Assembly (NCBI GenBank): GCA_900552455.1
Contig: URZX01000026.1
Span: 1 to 30,294, forward strand
DNA: 30,294 bases
Direction of reading: 5' to 3'
DNA from: an uncultured Peptococcaceae bacterium
GTDB lineage: Bacteria; Bacillota; Peptococcia; Peptococcales; Peptococcaceae
Position 1 is the first letter of the stretch. Every line of letters starts with the position of its first letter. The translations under genes were made by a program, and so were the position numbers. The notes under the pieces were generated by a model that saw nothing but the letters and a program-made list of their open reading frames with translations, made no database searches and was not told the origin of the DNA. Below are positions 6,929-13,549 of this stretch, one piece after another.

Positions 6929-7482
6929 TGGACTACGAGCTGATCTTTGCGGATCGCCGTTCCATTCGCCTGCAGCTGCGTGACGACGGCAGTCTTTTGG
7001 TGCGCGCGCCGCGCTGGATGAGCCGGTGCGAGGTGGATGCATTTGTCGCGAGCAAGGAGCGGTGGATCTGCGAAAAGCGCGCGATCCTTGCGCGCGGGAA
7101 GCGCGACTGGGGTGGAGCGGCGCTTTCGCCGGAGGAGCTGGCGCAGCTCAGAAAAGCGGCGCAGGCAGATCTCGGCGCACGACTGGAAAAATGGGCGGCG
7201 CAGCTTGGCGCCCATCCGACGAAGCTCACCATCCGCACACAGCATGCGCGCTGGGGAAGCTGTTCCAGCCGCGGCGCGATCAGTCTCAATGCGCTGCTCT
7301 TGCTGGCGCCGGAGACGGTGCGCGATTATGTCGTCGTGCACGAGCTCTGTCATATGAAGGAAATGAACCATTCGCGGCGTTTCTGGGCGGAGGTTGCGCG
7401 CATCTTGCCTAACTACGCAGAAAGCCGCGACTGGCTCAAAAACAATGGCCACGCACTTTTGCAAAGGAATCCAAGATCATGA
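6928..7482 (+). CDS. YgjP-type zinc metallopeptidase (DUF45)
   Basis: 184 residues. The zincin motif HELCH (His138, Glu139, His142) followed by MKEMNHSRRFW is the signature of the YgjP/WLM-like family, and TQHARWGSCSSRGAISLN (about 104-121) is its second conserved block. The protein is cytoplasmic, without a signal sequence. Peptidase activity is expected from the motif, but no substrate is established that I can cite. The start ATG 6928 overlaps the previous stop by one base, and its stop overlaps the YaaA start by four (ATGA). Confidence 0.9.
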   Translation: MDYELIFADRRSIRLQLRDDGSLLVRAPRWMSRCEVDAFVASKERWICEKRAILARGKRDWGGAALSPEELAQLRKAAQADLGARLEKWAAQLGAHPTKLTIRTQHARWGSCSSRGAISLNALLLLAPETVRDYVVVHELCHMKEMNHSRRFWAEVARILPNYAESRDWLKNNGHALLQRNPRS

Positions 7483-8219
7483 AAATCATCATTTCACCAG
7501 CGAAAAAAATGAACATCGACAGCGACACCCTGCCAGCGCGTTCGCAACCGGTTTTCAGCGACGAGGCATCGCAGCTGGCAGCGCTTTTGCGCGCGCTCGC
7601 GCCGGCGGAGCGACAAAAGATCTGGCAGTGCAGCGATAAGCTTGCGGCAGAAAACAGCGCCCGTCTCGCAGCGTTTGAGCAATCGCGCGCGCAGACGCCG
7701 GCGATCCTTGCCTACGAAGGCTTGCAGTACCAGCACATGGCGCCGCAGGTGATGAGCCGCGACGCCCTCGTCTGGCTGGATGCACATCTGCGCATTCTTT
7801 CGGGATTTTACGGCGTGCTGCGGCCGTTTGACGCAGTGCTGCCTTATCGTCTGGAGATGCAGGCGAAGCTCGCGGTGGACGGCGCGCGCGATCTCTACGC
7901 GTTTTGGGGCGGGCGCCTTTACGAAGCGCTCGAGGAGGATGCGCTCATCGTGAATCTCGCCAGCGAGGAATACGCCAAGGCGGTGCGTCCGTATGTGCAG
8001 CCTGCTGTGCGTTTTGTCAGCGTGCGATTCGGTGAGTTTGCGAATGGCCGCGTCAGGCAGAAAGGCACCTTCGCGAAAATGGCGCGGGGGGAAATGGTGC
8101 GCTACATGGCGGAAAATCAGATCTCCGATCTCGACAGCCTGCGCCATTTTGACGCGCTGGGGCTGCGCTACGCAGACGCGCTGAGCGACGACAGCACGTT
8201 GACGTTTCTTATTTCTTAA
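7479..8219 (+). CDS. yaaA: Peroxide stress protein YaaA (DUF328/UPF0246)
   Basis: 246 residues, normal for the family. The N-terminus MKIIISPAKKM, the central LSGFYGVLRPFDAVLPYRLEM and LYAFWG, and the C-terminal FAKMARGEMVRYM are the conserved YaaA blocks. In E. coli YaaA lowers free intracellular iron during peroxide stress, limiting Fenton damage; it is cytoplasmic and binds DNA in vitro. Its place beside flavodoxin and near superoxide reductase, PerR and rubrerythrin fits that role. The start overlaps the preceding gene as ATGA. Confidence 0.96.
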   Translation: MKIIISPAKKMNIDSDTLPARSQPVFSDEASQLAALLRALAPAERQKIWQCSDKLAAENSARLAAFEQSRAQTPAILAYEGLQYQHMAPQVMSRDALVWLDAHLRILSGFYGVLRPFDAVLPYRLEMQAKLAVDGARDLYAFWGGRLYEALEEDALIVNLASEEYAKAVRPYVQPAVRFVSVRFGEFANGRVRQKGTFAKMARGEMVRYMAENQISDLDSLRHFDALGLRYADALSDDSTLTFLIS

Positions 8220-8235
8220 ATGAAAGGAAATTTCC

Positions 8236-8874
8236 ATGAACATCGATACTTTTATCAACACAGTGATGACCTCGGGCCGGCCCTTCGCCGTCAGAGAAAA
8301 CCGCGCGCTCAGCGAGCGCCAGCGCAAGGCGCATCGCCTCTGCTGGAAATTTAATCAGACCGATCCGACAGACGGCGAGCGTCAGCAGGAGATCCTGCGC
8401 GATCTCTTCGGCACCATGGAAGGGCCTGTCGGCATCATGCCGAGTTTTCAATGCGATTACGGCTTCAACATCCATTTTCACGGCTTTGCATTTCTCAATT
8501 ACAACTGCGTGATCCTGGACACTGCGCCGGTGCACATCGGCAACGCTGTGTTCATCGCGCCAGGCGTCATCATCAGCTGCGCCGGTCACGCCATGGATCC
8601 TGTGCAGCGTGGCAAGGGCGCCGTCGGCGTGTCTGCGCCGATCGTCATTGAGGACGACGTTTGGATCGGCGCCGGCGTCGTCGTCGGGCCAGGCGTGACG
8701 ATCGGAAAAGGCAGCGTCATCGGTGCCGGCAGCGTTGTCGTGCGCGACATTCCGCCTGGCGTTGTCGCCTTTGGCAATCCCTGCCGCGTGCACCGCGCGC
8801 TGGGACCGGAGGACAAGCTCGATCCTGAGGATATCATCTTGCTTGATGGCCCGGGATGGGAGGAAAATGAGTGA
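8236..8874 (+). CDS. Maltose/galactoside O-acetyltransferase-like hexapeptide protein
   Basis: 212 residues. The N-terminal helical Mac domain (about 5-60) is followed by left-handed beta-helix hexapeptide repeats (PVHIGNAVFIAPGVII through GAGVVVGPGVTIGKGSVIGAGSVVV). The catalytic histidine is in CAGHAMDP near residue 120. The end, PPGVVAFGNPCRVHRAL, is standard for this family. It transfers acetyl from acetyl-CoA to a sugar hydroxyl; the physiological acceptor is unclear in most bacteria. ATG 8236 has AAAGGAAA upstream and follows YaaA by 16 nt. The last codons overlap the next gene. Confidence 0.93.
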   Translation: MNIDTFINTVMTSGRPFAVRENRALSERQRKAHRLCWKFNQTDPTDGERQQEILRDLFGTMEGPVGIMPSFQCDYGFNIHFHGFAFLNYNCVILDTAPVHIGNAVFIAPGVIISCAGHAMDPVQRGKGAVGVSAPIVIEDDVWIGAGVVVGPGVTIGKGSVIGAGSVVVRDIPPGVVAFGNPCRVHRALGPEDKLDPEDIILLDGPGWEENE

Positions 8875-9362
8875 TGGATAAAACACAGGTGCTCGCGCTG
8901 CTCGATGCGCGCGGCATTTCTTACGAGCTGGCGGAGCACGAAGCGGTCTTTCACATGGGCGCACTCGCTGAGGCAGGCGTGCCGCATCTGGATCGCATCG
9001 CGAAAAATCTGCTCCTGCGCGACGATAAAAAGCGTGCGTTTTTTCTCGTGAGCGTCTGGGGCGAGAAGCGGCTTGATCTCAAGGCATTCCGCAAAGCCCA
9101 CGGCACGCGGCCGCTCACCTTCGCGTCCGACGAGGATCTGTCGCGTCTGCTCGCGCTCACGCCTGGCAGCGTCACGCCGCTGGGACTCTTGAATGCTGCG
9201 CCGGAAAGTGTGCGCTGGTTCATTGACGCGGATTTTTTCAGCGGCGAGGGCATCATCGGCGTGCATCCGAACGACAACACCGCCACGATTTTTCTTGCCA
9301 CCGCGGGTCTTGTGGATCTTCTGCGCAGTGAAGGGCACAGCGTGGAGGTGACGACGCTATGA
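8874..9362 (+). CDS. YbaK/ProX-type aminoacyl-tRNA deacylase
   Basis: 162 residues. It matches the free-standing PrdX/ProX editing family: YELAEHEAVFHM near the start, then KNLLLRDDKKRAFFLVSVWGEKRLDLK, LTPGSVTPLGLLN and IIGVHPNDNTATIFL. The conserved Lys of KNLLLRD is the expected catalytic residue. Such enzymes hydrolyse mischarged tRNA such as Ala-tRNA(Pro) after release from the synthetase. A GTG one codon earlier (8871) is possible, but ATG 8874 overlaps the upstream stop as TGATG and is preferred. It overlaps the next gene as ATGA. Confidence 0.92.
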   Translation: MDKTQVLALLDARGISYELAEHEAVFHMGALAEAGVPHLDRIAKNLLLRDDKKRAFFLVSVWGEKRLDLKAFRKAHGTRPLTFASDEDLSRLLALTPGSVTPLGLLNAAPESVRWFIDADFFSGEGIIGVHPNDNTATIFLATAGLVDLLRSEGHSVEVTTL

Positions 9363-9817
9363 TTACGTTGCGTGATTACACGCCTGCCGATCTTGAAGCG
9401 GTACTGACGCTTTTCTATGAAACGGTGCACACAGTGAATGCCGGTGATTATTCTTCGGCACAGTTGGATGCCTGGGCGCCACGCGTGCCGGATCGCGTTG
9501 CCTGGCAGGCGCGGCTGGCGGCGGAGCGTGTGCTGCTCGCTGAGGAGGATGATGTGCTTTTAGGGTTTGCCAGTCTTGACGTGGAGGGCGGGCTGATCGA
9601 TCATCTCTATGCGCACAAAGACTACCAGCGTCGCGGCATCGCCAGTGCTCTTTGCGATCAGCTGGAGTCTTGGGCAATATCATCGGTGTTGTCCACAGAA
9701 GCGTCGCTGACTGCAGTGCGATTTTTTTCCGCTCGCGGCTATCAGCTTGTGCGTCGTCAGCAGGTTGTGCGGCGCGGTGTGATGTTGGCGAATATTATAA
9801 TGAAGAAAAGTTTGTAA
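9359..9817 (+). CDS. GNAT-family N-acetyltransferase (YafP-like)
   Basis: 152 residues. The acetyl-CoA loop HKDYQRRGIASALCDQLE (about 86-103) and LSTEASLTAVRFFSARGYQLVRRQ (about 112-135) are the core GNAT motifs, and the start MITLRDYTPADLEAVLTLFYETV resembles YafP/putative acetyltransferases. The acceptor is unknown. It is the last gene of the operon that starts at 6197, overlapping the tRNA deacylase as ATGA, and is followed at once by a terminator. Confidence 0.9.
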   Translation: MITLRDYTPADLEAVLTLFYETVHTVNAGDYSSAQLDAWAPRVPDRVAWQARLAAERVLLAEEDDVLLGFASLDVEGGLIDHLYAHKDYQRRGIASALCDQLESWAISSVLSTEASLTAVRFFSARGYQLVRRQQVVRRGVMLANIIMKKSL

Positions 9818-9854
9818 AGCGTTCCGTTGGCTGCGGAGCGCTATTTATTTTTCA
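9818..9854 (+). terminator. Intrinsic terminator of the flavodoxin-GNAT operon
   Basis: Stem 9818-9826 with 9834-9842 (one G-U pair), loop TTGGCTG, followed by ATTTATTTTTC. It begins one base past the GNAT stop. Confidence 0.8.
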
Positions 9855-9862
9855 TTTCGCTA

Positions 9863-9891
9863 TTGACAAATGGAATTAGAGCGGTTATAAT
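9863..9891 (+). promoter_or_regulatory. Consensus SigA promoter of perR-rubrerythrin
   Basis: TTGACA (9863-9868), exactly 17 bp, TATAAT (9886-9891). Both hexamers are perfect consensus, so without repression expression should be very strong. Operator-like boxes overlap it. Confidence 0.93.
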
Positions 9892-9910
9892 AAATTTAGA
9901 ACAGTTCTAA
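9876..9910 (+). promoter_or_regulatory. Two tandem PerR/Fur-type operator boxes
   Basis: A 15-bp near-palindrome TTAGAACAGTTCTAA lies at 9896-9910 (the perfect inverted repeat TTTAGAAC-A-GTTCTAAA spans 9895-9911), covering the transcription start. A second, weaker copy TTAGAGCGGTTATAA lies at 9876-9890, overlapping the -10 box. They match at 12 of 15 positions and are 20 bp apart centre to centre, about two helical turns. The arms resemble the PerR box (TTATAATNATTATAA). Autoregulation by the PerR-like protein encoded just downstream is the natural reading. Confidence 0.7.
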
Positions 9911-9932
9911 AAAAGAAGTGAAGGGATCCCAA

Positions 9933-10313
9933 ATGACCAAATACGAAAAAAAGATTTTTGAGATCGTCAATGCTTCCCGCGATCATCTCACGGCGGAGCA
10001 GGTGTTGGCGGCGCTGCGTGAGGAGTACCCGGCTGTTTCTCAGGCGACGGTGTACAACAATCTGAAAAAGCTCACGAGCGATGGCTTGCTGCGCAAGTTG
10101 ACCCTCGCCGATTCACCAGATCGCTATGATCGCATCCAGCGCCACGATCATCTGGTCTGTCAGCGCTGCGGGCGGCTGGCCGACATGAGCTTTGAGGATA
10201 TGACCGAAGCGCTCTCGGCGCAGCTCGGCTGTGACATTCTTTCGTACGATCTCAAGGTCAGCTATGTTTGTCCAGAATGTCGCGCAGCGGCAGAAAAGCA
10301 TGACGTTTATTGA
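9933..10313 (+). CDS. perR: PerR-like Fur-family repressor
   Basis: 126 residues. The winged helix (about 5-58, LTAEQVLAALREEYPAVSQATVYNNLKKL) precedes a dimerisation/metal domain. The structural zinc site is Cys76, Cys79, Cys113 and Cys116. Candidate regulatory metal ligands are His18, Asp66, His71, His73 and Asp84, the pattern of peroxide-sensing PerR (His/Asp) and not of iron-sensing Fur. It would repress until peroxide oxidises a metal-ligand histidine. The start is ATG 9933 after AAGGGA; an upstream in-frame GTG (9918) has a poorer site. The gene sits behind operator-like boxes and is followed 29 nt later by rubrerythrin, a classic PerR target. Confidence 0.88.
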   Translation: MTKYEKKIFEIVNASRDHLTAEQVLAALREEYPAVSQATVYNNLKKLTSDGLLRKLTLADSPDRYDRIQRHDHLVCQRCGRLADMSFEDMTEALSAQLGCDILSYDLKVSYVCPECRAAAEKHDVY

Positions 10314-10342
10314 CAGCGGATTTATGAAAAGGAGATAAGACT

Positions 10343-11002
10343 ATGAAAACCTATAAATGCAAAGTTTGCGGCGAAGTTTTTCAGGTAGAAGATGGCGTTG
10401 AACCAGTCTGCCCGGTTTGCAAGGCGCGCGGCGACAAACTCGAGCTCGTCAGCGAAGCGCCAAAATCAAATCCATACGCTGGCACTCAGACAGAGAAAAA
10501 TCTCGAGGCAGCATTCGCCGGCGAATCTCAGGCGCGCAATAAATACACCTATTTCTCTTCCGTCGCCAAAAAAGAAGGCTACGAACAGATCGCGGCACTT
10601 TTCCTGAAGACCGCTGAGAATGAAAAGGAACACGCCAAAATGTGGTTCAAGGAGCTGAACGGCATCGGCGATACTGCCGCCAATCTCCGCGCTGCTGCTG
10701 AGGGTGAAAACTACGAATGGACCGACATGTACGAAGGCTTCGCCAAGACTGCTGAGGAAGAAGGCTTCCCGGAACTGGCGCAGAAATTCCGTCTCGTTGC
10801 TGCGATCGAAAAGCACCACGAAGAACGTTATCGTGCGCTGCTGCACAATGTTGAGATGGCAGAAGTTTTCGCCAAGAGCGAGGTCAAGGTCTGGGAATGC
10901 CGCAATTGCGGGCACATTGTCGTCGGCACGGAAGCGCCAGAAGTTTGCCCAACCTGCGCACACCCACAAAGCTATTTCGAAGTGAACTGCGAAAATTATT
11001 GA
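10343..11002 (+). CDS. Rubrerythrin with rubredoxin domains at both ends
   Basis: 219 residues, longer than the usual 180-195. An N-terminal rubredoxin-like module has Cys6, Cys9, Cys23 and Cys26, as in reverse rubrerythrin. The central ferritin-like four-helix domain has the diiron motifs [11 protein letters not shown] (Glu61), ENEKEH (Glu94, His97), EEEGF, and AIEKHHEER (Glu156, His159). A C-terminal rubredoxin module has Cys186, Cys189, Cys202 and Cys205, as in classical rubrerythrin. It is an NAD(P)H-linked peroxidase in the cytoplasm that reduces the peroxide left by superoxide reductase. AAGGAGA precedes ATG 10343, and it is probably co-transcribed with perR. Confidence 0.95.
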   Translation: MKTYKCKVCGEVFQVEDGVEPVCPVCKARGDKLELVSEAPKSNPYAGTQTEKNLEAAFAGESQARNKYTYFSSVAKKEGYEQIAALFLKTAENEKEHAKMWFKELNGIGDTAANLRAAAEGENYEWTDMYEGFAKTAEEEGFPELAQKFRLVAAIEKHHEERYRALLHNVEMAEVFAKSEVKVWECRNCGHIVVGTEAPEVCPTCAHPQSYFEVNCENY

Positions 11003-11023
11003 TCGCCAGTTTTTGCGAAAAAG

Positions 11024-11057
11024 AAAACACCCTGCGACGGATGGTCGCAGGGTGTTT
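11024..11057. terminator. Bidirectional terminator between convergent genes
   Basis: A 14-bp stem (11025-11038 with 11044-11057), loop GGATG. The - strand reading is followed by TTTTCTT and serves the CBS gene; the + strand reading ends in TTT and serves rubrerythrin. Confidence 0.85.
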
Positions 11058-11067
11058 GTCGTGTGGA

Positions 11068-11589
11068 TCAAAAATCGTCGTCGGAGCCTTCGATGCAGAC
11101 AGCGTCTGGATCAGCGAGGTAGTCACTGAAGAGGCCATGGATGATGTCGTTGCGGGTGATGATGCCGACGAGCTTGTTGTCATCGTTCAGAACAGGCATG
11201 TGTTTCAGATGCTTCTTCTGCATCAGTTCAGCAGCTTTGCGCACTGGCTGATCTTCGTTGATCGTGACGACGCGATGGGTGGCGGCGTCATAAGCAGGCT
11301 GGTCAACGCAGTTTTTGATGAGCATGCTGAAATAGTTGGTGCACTTTGGATCCGGCAGAAGACGTCCGCCGTAAGCCGCAGCGCTGGTCTGCATGAGACG
11401 CAGATGATTGACAACGTAGTACACGATGTCGCCGTCAGAGAGGAAGGCGGTGAGGTTGCCGTTTTCGTCTACCATTGGCAGGCAGCCGATCTCTTTTTCA
11501 GCGAAAATTTCGATGGCCTGGCCGATGGTTGCTTTGTCACTGAGGGTAACAATGTCTTTGATCATAACTTCTTTTACTAATACTGCCAT
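11068..11589 (-). CDS. CBS-domain pair protein
   Basis: 173 residues made almost wholly of two CBS motifs: VKEVMIKDIVTLSDKATIGQAIEIFAEKEIGCLPMVDENGNLTAFLSDGDIVYYV (about 4-60) and DAATHRVVTINEDQPVRKAAELMQKKHLKHMPVLNDDNKLVGIITRNDII (about 100-150). The 40-residue insert between them (RLMQTSAAAYGGRLLPDPKCTNYF) is characteristic of a Firmicute family. CBS pairs bind adenosine nucleotides and work as energy or second-messenger sensors, usually on a partner protein; no partner is adjacent. The start is ATG 11589 after GGAGG; a TTG at 11595 is also in frame. The acidic tail ends GSDDDF. Confidence 0.92.
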   Translation of the reverse strand: MAVLVKEVMIKDIVTLSDKATIGQAIEIFAEKEIGCLPMVDENGNLTAFLSDGDIVYYVVNHLRLMQTSAAAYGGRLLPDPKCTNYFSMLIKNCVDQPAYDAATHRVVTINEDQPVRKAAELMQKKHLKHMPVLNDDNKLVGIITRNDIIHGLFSDYLADPDAVCIEGSDDDF

Positions 11590-11612
11590 TTTCAATCCCT
11601 CCTGTAGTTCGG

Positions 11613-11629
11613 ATCCGTTGATAACGGAT
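11613..11629. promoter_or_regulatory. Palindrome in the CBS gene leader
   Basis: Perfect inverted repeat ATCCGTT-GAT-AACGGAT between the CBS promoter and its ribosome site. It could be a repressor site or an mRNA hairpin close to the GGAGG; the sequence does not distinguish these. Confidence 0.5.
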
Positions 11630-11649
11630 GATCTATTATCTATGTGAAT

Positions 11650-11678
11650 AGTATATCACGTTTGTGGGCGAGCGTCTA
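11650..11678 (-). promoter_or_regulatory. Promoter of the CBS gene
   Basis: TAGACG (11678-11673), 17-bp spacer, TATACT (11655-11650) on the - strand. The -10 is good and the -35 matches 4 of 6 bases. Confidence 0.5.
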
Positions 11679-11715
11679 GCAGAAGTGTTAGAATATTAAG
11701 AGATCAATAAGCGCT

Positions 11716-11743
11716 TTGCCAATGGAGCGCGCTGTGGTACACT
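11716..11743 (+). promoter_or_regulatory. Promoter of the GNAT/mini-membrane-protein unit
   Basis: TTGCCA (11716-11721), 16-bp spacer, TACACT (11738-11743), about 26 bp before the ATG at 11769. Confidence 0.5.
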
Positions 11744-11768
11744 GGAGAAAAACGCTGAGGAGGAAAAA

Positions 11769-12209
11769 ATGGAATTCAAACGCTTGACGATGGAAGATGT
11801 GCCGCTGGTTGCAGCGGTCATCCGCGACGCTTTTGCCGGACCGCCATGGGGCGAGGACTGGAACGATGCACAGCGGCTGACGCAATATGTGCGTGAGGGC
11901 ATGGACGGCGAAAATGCGCTGGCCTTTGGCCTTGCTGACGGCGAGGGATTGGCGGCGGTGGCGCTGGGCCATGTGCGGCACTGGCACAATCGCGTCGAAT
12001 ATATCCTCGAGGATTTCTGTGTCTGCCAGCGCTGTCAGGGACAGGGCAGCGGCGCAGAGCTGATGACGGCGGTGAAAAATGCCTGCCGCGATCTGGCGAT
12101 CGATGAGATTGGTCTGCGCACGCGGCGCGATGCCGGCGCCTATCATTTCTACGAAAAACAGGGATTCGCTGTGCAGGAAAAAGACGTGTATTTTACGCAG
12201 AAGCTGTGA
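11769..12209 (+). CDS. GNAT-family N-acetyltransferase
   Basis: 146 residues. The acetyl-CoA motif is RCQGQGSGAELMTAVKN (about 87-103), preceded by the strand EYILEDFCVCQ and followed by DEIGLRTRRDAGAYHFYEKQGFAVQEKDVYF, the usual GNAT ending. ATG 11769 has GAGGAGG just upstream. The acceptor is unknown. Fifteen bases later comes a tiny membrane protein gene on the same strand, so the three genes at 11769-12511 probably share a transcript. Confidence 0.9.
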   Translation: MEFKRLTMEDVPLVAAVIRDAFAGPPWGEDWNDAQRLTQYVREGMDGENALAFGLADGEGLAAVALGHVRHWHNRVEYILEDFCVCQRCQGQGSGAELMTAVKNACRDLAIDEIGLRTRRDAGAYHFYEKQGFAVQEKDVYFTQKL

Positions 12210-12223
12210 GAGGAGGAGCTGCA

Positions 12224-12346
12224 ATGATCGCTTTGGTTTTAGGCGCTGTCTTTCTGCTGATGGCGCTTGTCGGCGGACTCGATCAGTTTGCCGGAGTGGG
12301 TGTCTGCTTCCTTTTGCTTGGCTGGATCACCCGGCGTAAAAAATGA
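12224..12346 (+). CDS. Mini membrane protein A (40 aa)
   Basis: A short frame starts at ATG 12224 with AGGAGGAG seven bases upstream, a strong ribosome site. The 40-residue product is almost entirely hydrophobic: helix 1 about residues 2-16 (ALVLGAVFLLMALVG), a short turn (GLDQFAG), helix 2 about 25-36, and a basic tail TRRKK. This suggests a membrane hairpin or a single kinked helix anchored by the cytoplasmic C-terminus. It shares the pattern FAGVG[VL]xFxxLG...RKK with the next small frame. I recognise no family. Confidence 0.65.
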   Translation: MIALVLGAVFLLMALVGGLDQFAGVGVCFLLLGWITRRKK

Positions 12347-12379
12347 TGCTTGTGGCGATGAGAGCGGAGTGTGTTGAAC

Positions 12380-12511
12380 ATGAATGACAACAGTGCATTT
12401 ATTCCGGTGGGGCTGTGCTTCATCGTGCTGACGCTGACGGGACTGAATCCCGCTTTCGCCGGTGTGGGGCTGGTCTTTGTGATCCTGGGGCTGAGTGGCA
12501 GGAAAAAATGA
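12380..12511 (+). CDS. Mini membrane protein B (43 aa), paralogue of A
   Basis: The frame runs from ATG 12380 to TGA 12509-12511, with GGAG ten bases upstream (weaker site). After a polar start (MNDNSAF) there are two hydrophobic stretches (PVGLCFIVLTLTG and FAGVGLVFVILGL) separated by LNPA, then GRKK. The second half repeats mini protein A (FAGVGVCFLLLG...RRKK), so the pair looks like a tandem duplication. It is followed directly by a terminator. Function is unknown; the two could form a small membrane complex. Confidence 0.6.
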   Translation: MNDNSAFIPVGLCFIVLTLTGLNPAFAGVGLVFVILGLSGRKK

Positions 12512-12515
12512 GCGC

Positions 12516-12558
12516 AAAAAAGCTGTATCGATGGAAGCTCGATACAGCTTTTGGCTTT
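12516..12558. terminator. Bidirectional terminator
   Basis: A 14-bp stem (12518-12531 with 12539-12552) and 7-nt loop. The + strand continues GGCTTTTT and the - strand continues with T residues. It separates the mini-protein unit (+) from the EamA transporter (-). Confidence 0.85.
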
Positions 12559-12566
12559 TTGGGCGT

Positions 12567-13448
12567 CTATTTTTTCAGGCTTGTGACGAGCACGCTCGCG
12601 AGCACGAGCACGGCGCCGCAGATTGCCTGCAGCGACATCGTTTCGCTGAGGATGATCATGCTGAACACAGCGCCAAAGACTGGCTCCAGCGACAGAATGA
12701 GCGCAGTGTGTTCCGGCGAGGTGAAGCGCTGAGCGGCTGGCTGGGCGACAAAAGGGAAAGCGCCGCAGAGCAGCCCGAGGGCGATGAGGATGATCCAGTG
12801 CTCGCTGGTTTCTGGCAGCGACGGCGAAGCAAAGAGCAGGCTCATGCTCCAGCCCCAGGCGCACATGGTCAGCTGCTGAATCACGCCGAGCAGGAGGGCG
12901 TCTTCGCGTTGCACAAGCTCACCGGTTGTGATCGTGTGGCTGGCGTAGAGAATGGCGCTGAGGATACAGAGCGCAGCGCCAGCGGTGAGCACAAGTCCGC
13001 CCTTGAGAGAAAGCATGGCGATGCCGATGCTGGCGCAGAGAATGCTCACGAGGAGCCGGGCTTCCGGCAGATGGCGTCTGCGCACAGATTGGATCAGCGG
13101 CACGAGAACGATGGCTGTGCTCGTGAGAAAACCAGCGGTGGAGGCTTCTGTGGTGAGTTCGCCGAAAATAAGCGCGCAGCTGCAGGCGAACATCAGCGTG
13201 CCGAGAATGGCGCCGTAGAGAACGGTGCGCATGCGAATATGCGTGAGACGCTGACGAAAGATGAGGATGCAGGCGAGCGAGGCGAAGCTGAAGCGCCAGG
13301 CCAACACCTCGAAGGGATGCATGGAGGATGCGCCCATTTTCAGGAGGACGTAGGACAGCCCCCAGGAGGCTGCCACCAAAAGCAGCAGGAGATTGGCGCC
13401 GTGACGCGTCATGCCGACGCGGCGCGCGCGGGTTTGCAGGATCGACAT
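12567..13448 (-). CDS. EamA/DMT-superfamily transporter
   Basis: 293 residues, about ten membrane helices in two homologous EamA halves (about 15-140 and 150-290). The marker stretches SWGLSYVLLKMG near the start and EPVFGAVFSMIILSETMSLQAICGAVLVLASVLV near the end are typical of drug/metabolite exporters. ATG 13448 has GGAAGG upstream. The reading frame stays open far upstream (to 14504) through the neighbouring paralogue, but that part is out of frame with the real second gene. It is a diverged copy of the gene at 13550; the substrate is unknown. Confidence 0.92.
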   Translation of the reverse strand: MSILQTRARRVGMTRHGANLLLLLVAASWGLSYVLLKMGASSMHPFEVLAWRFSFASLACILIFRQRLTHIRMRTVLYGAILGTLMFACSCALIFGELTTEASTAGFLTSTAIVLVPLIQSVRRRHLPEARLLVSILCASIGIAMLSLKGGLVLTAGAALCILSAILYASHTITTGELVQREDALLLGVIQQLTMCAWGWSMSLLFASPSLPETSEHWIILIALGLLCGAFPFVAQPAAQRFTSPEHTALILSLEPVFGAVFSMIILSETMSLQAICGAVLVLASVLVTSLKK

Positions 13449-13549
13449 CGTGATTTCCTTCCTTATTAAAAACTTCTTATTATATGCACTATAGCACGGC
13501 GACGGCTCATCGCGCCAAAACGATTTTGCGATGCCGGATATAGGTAAAA

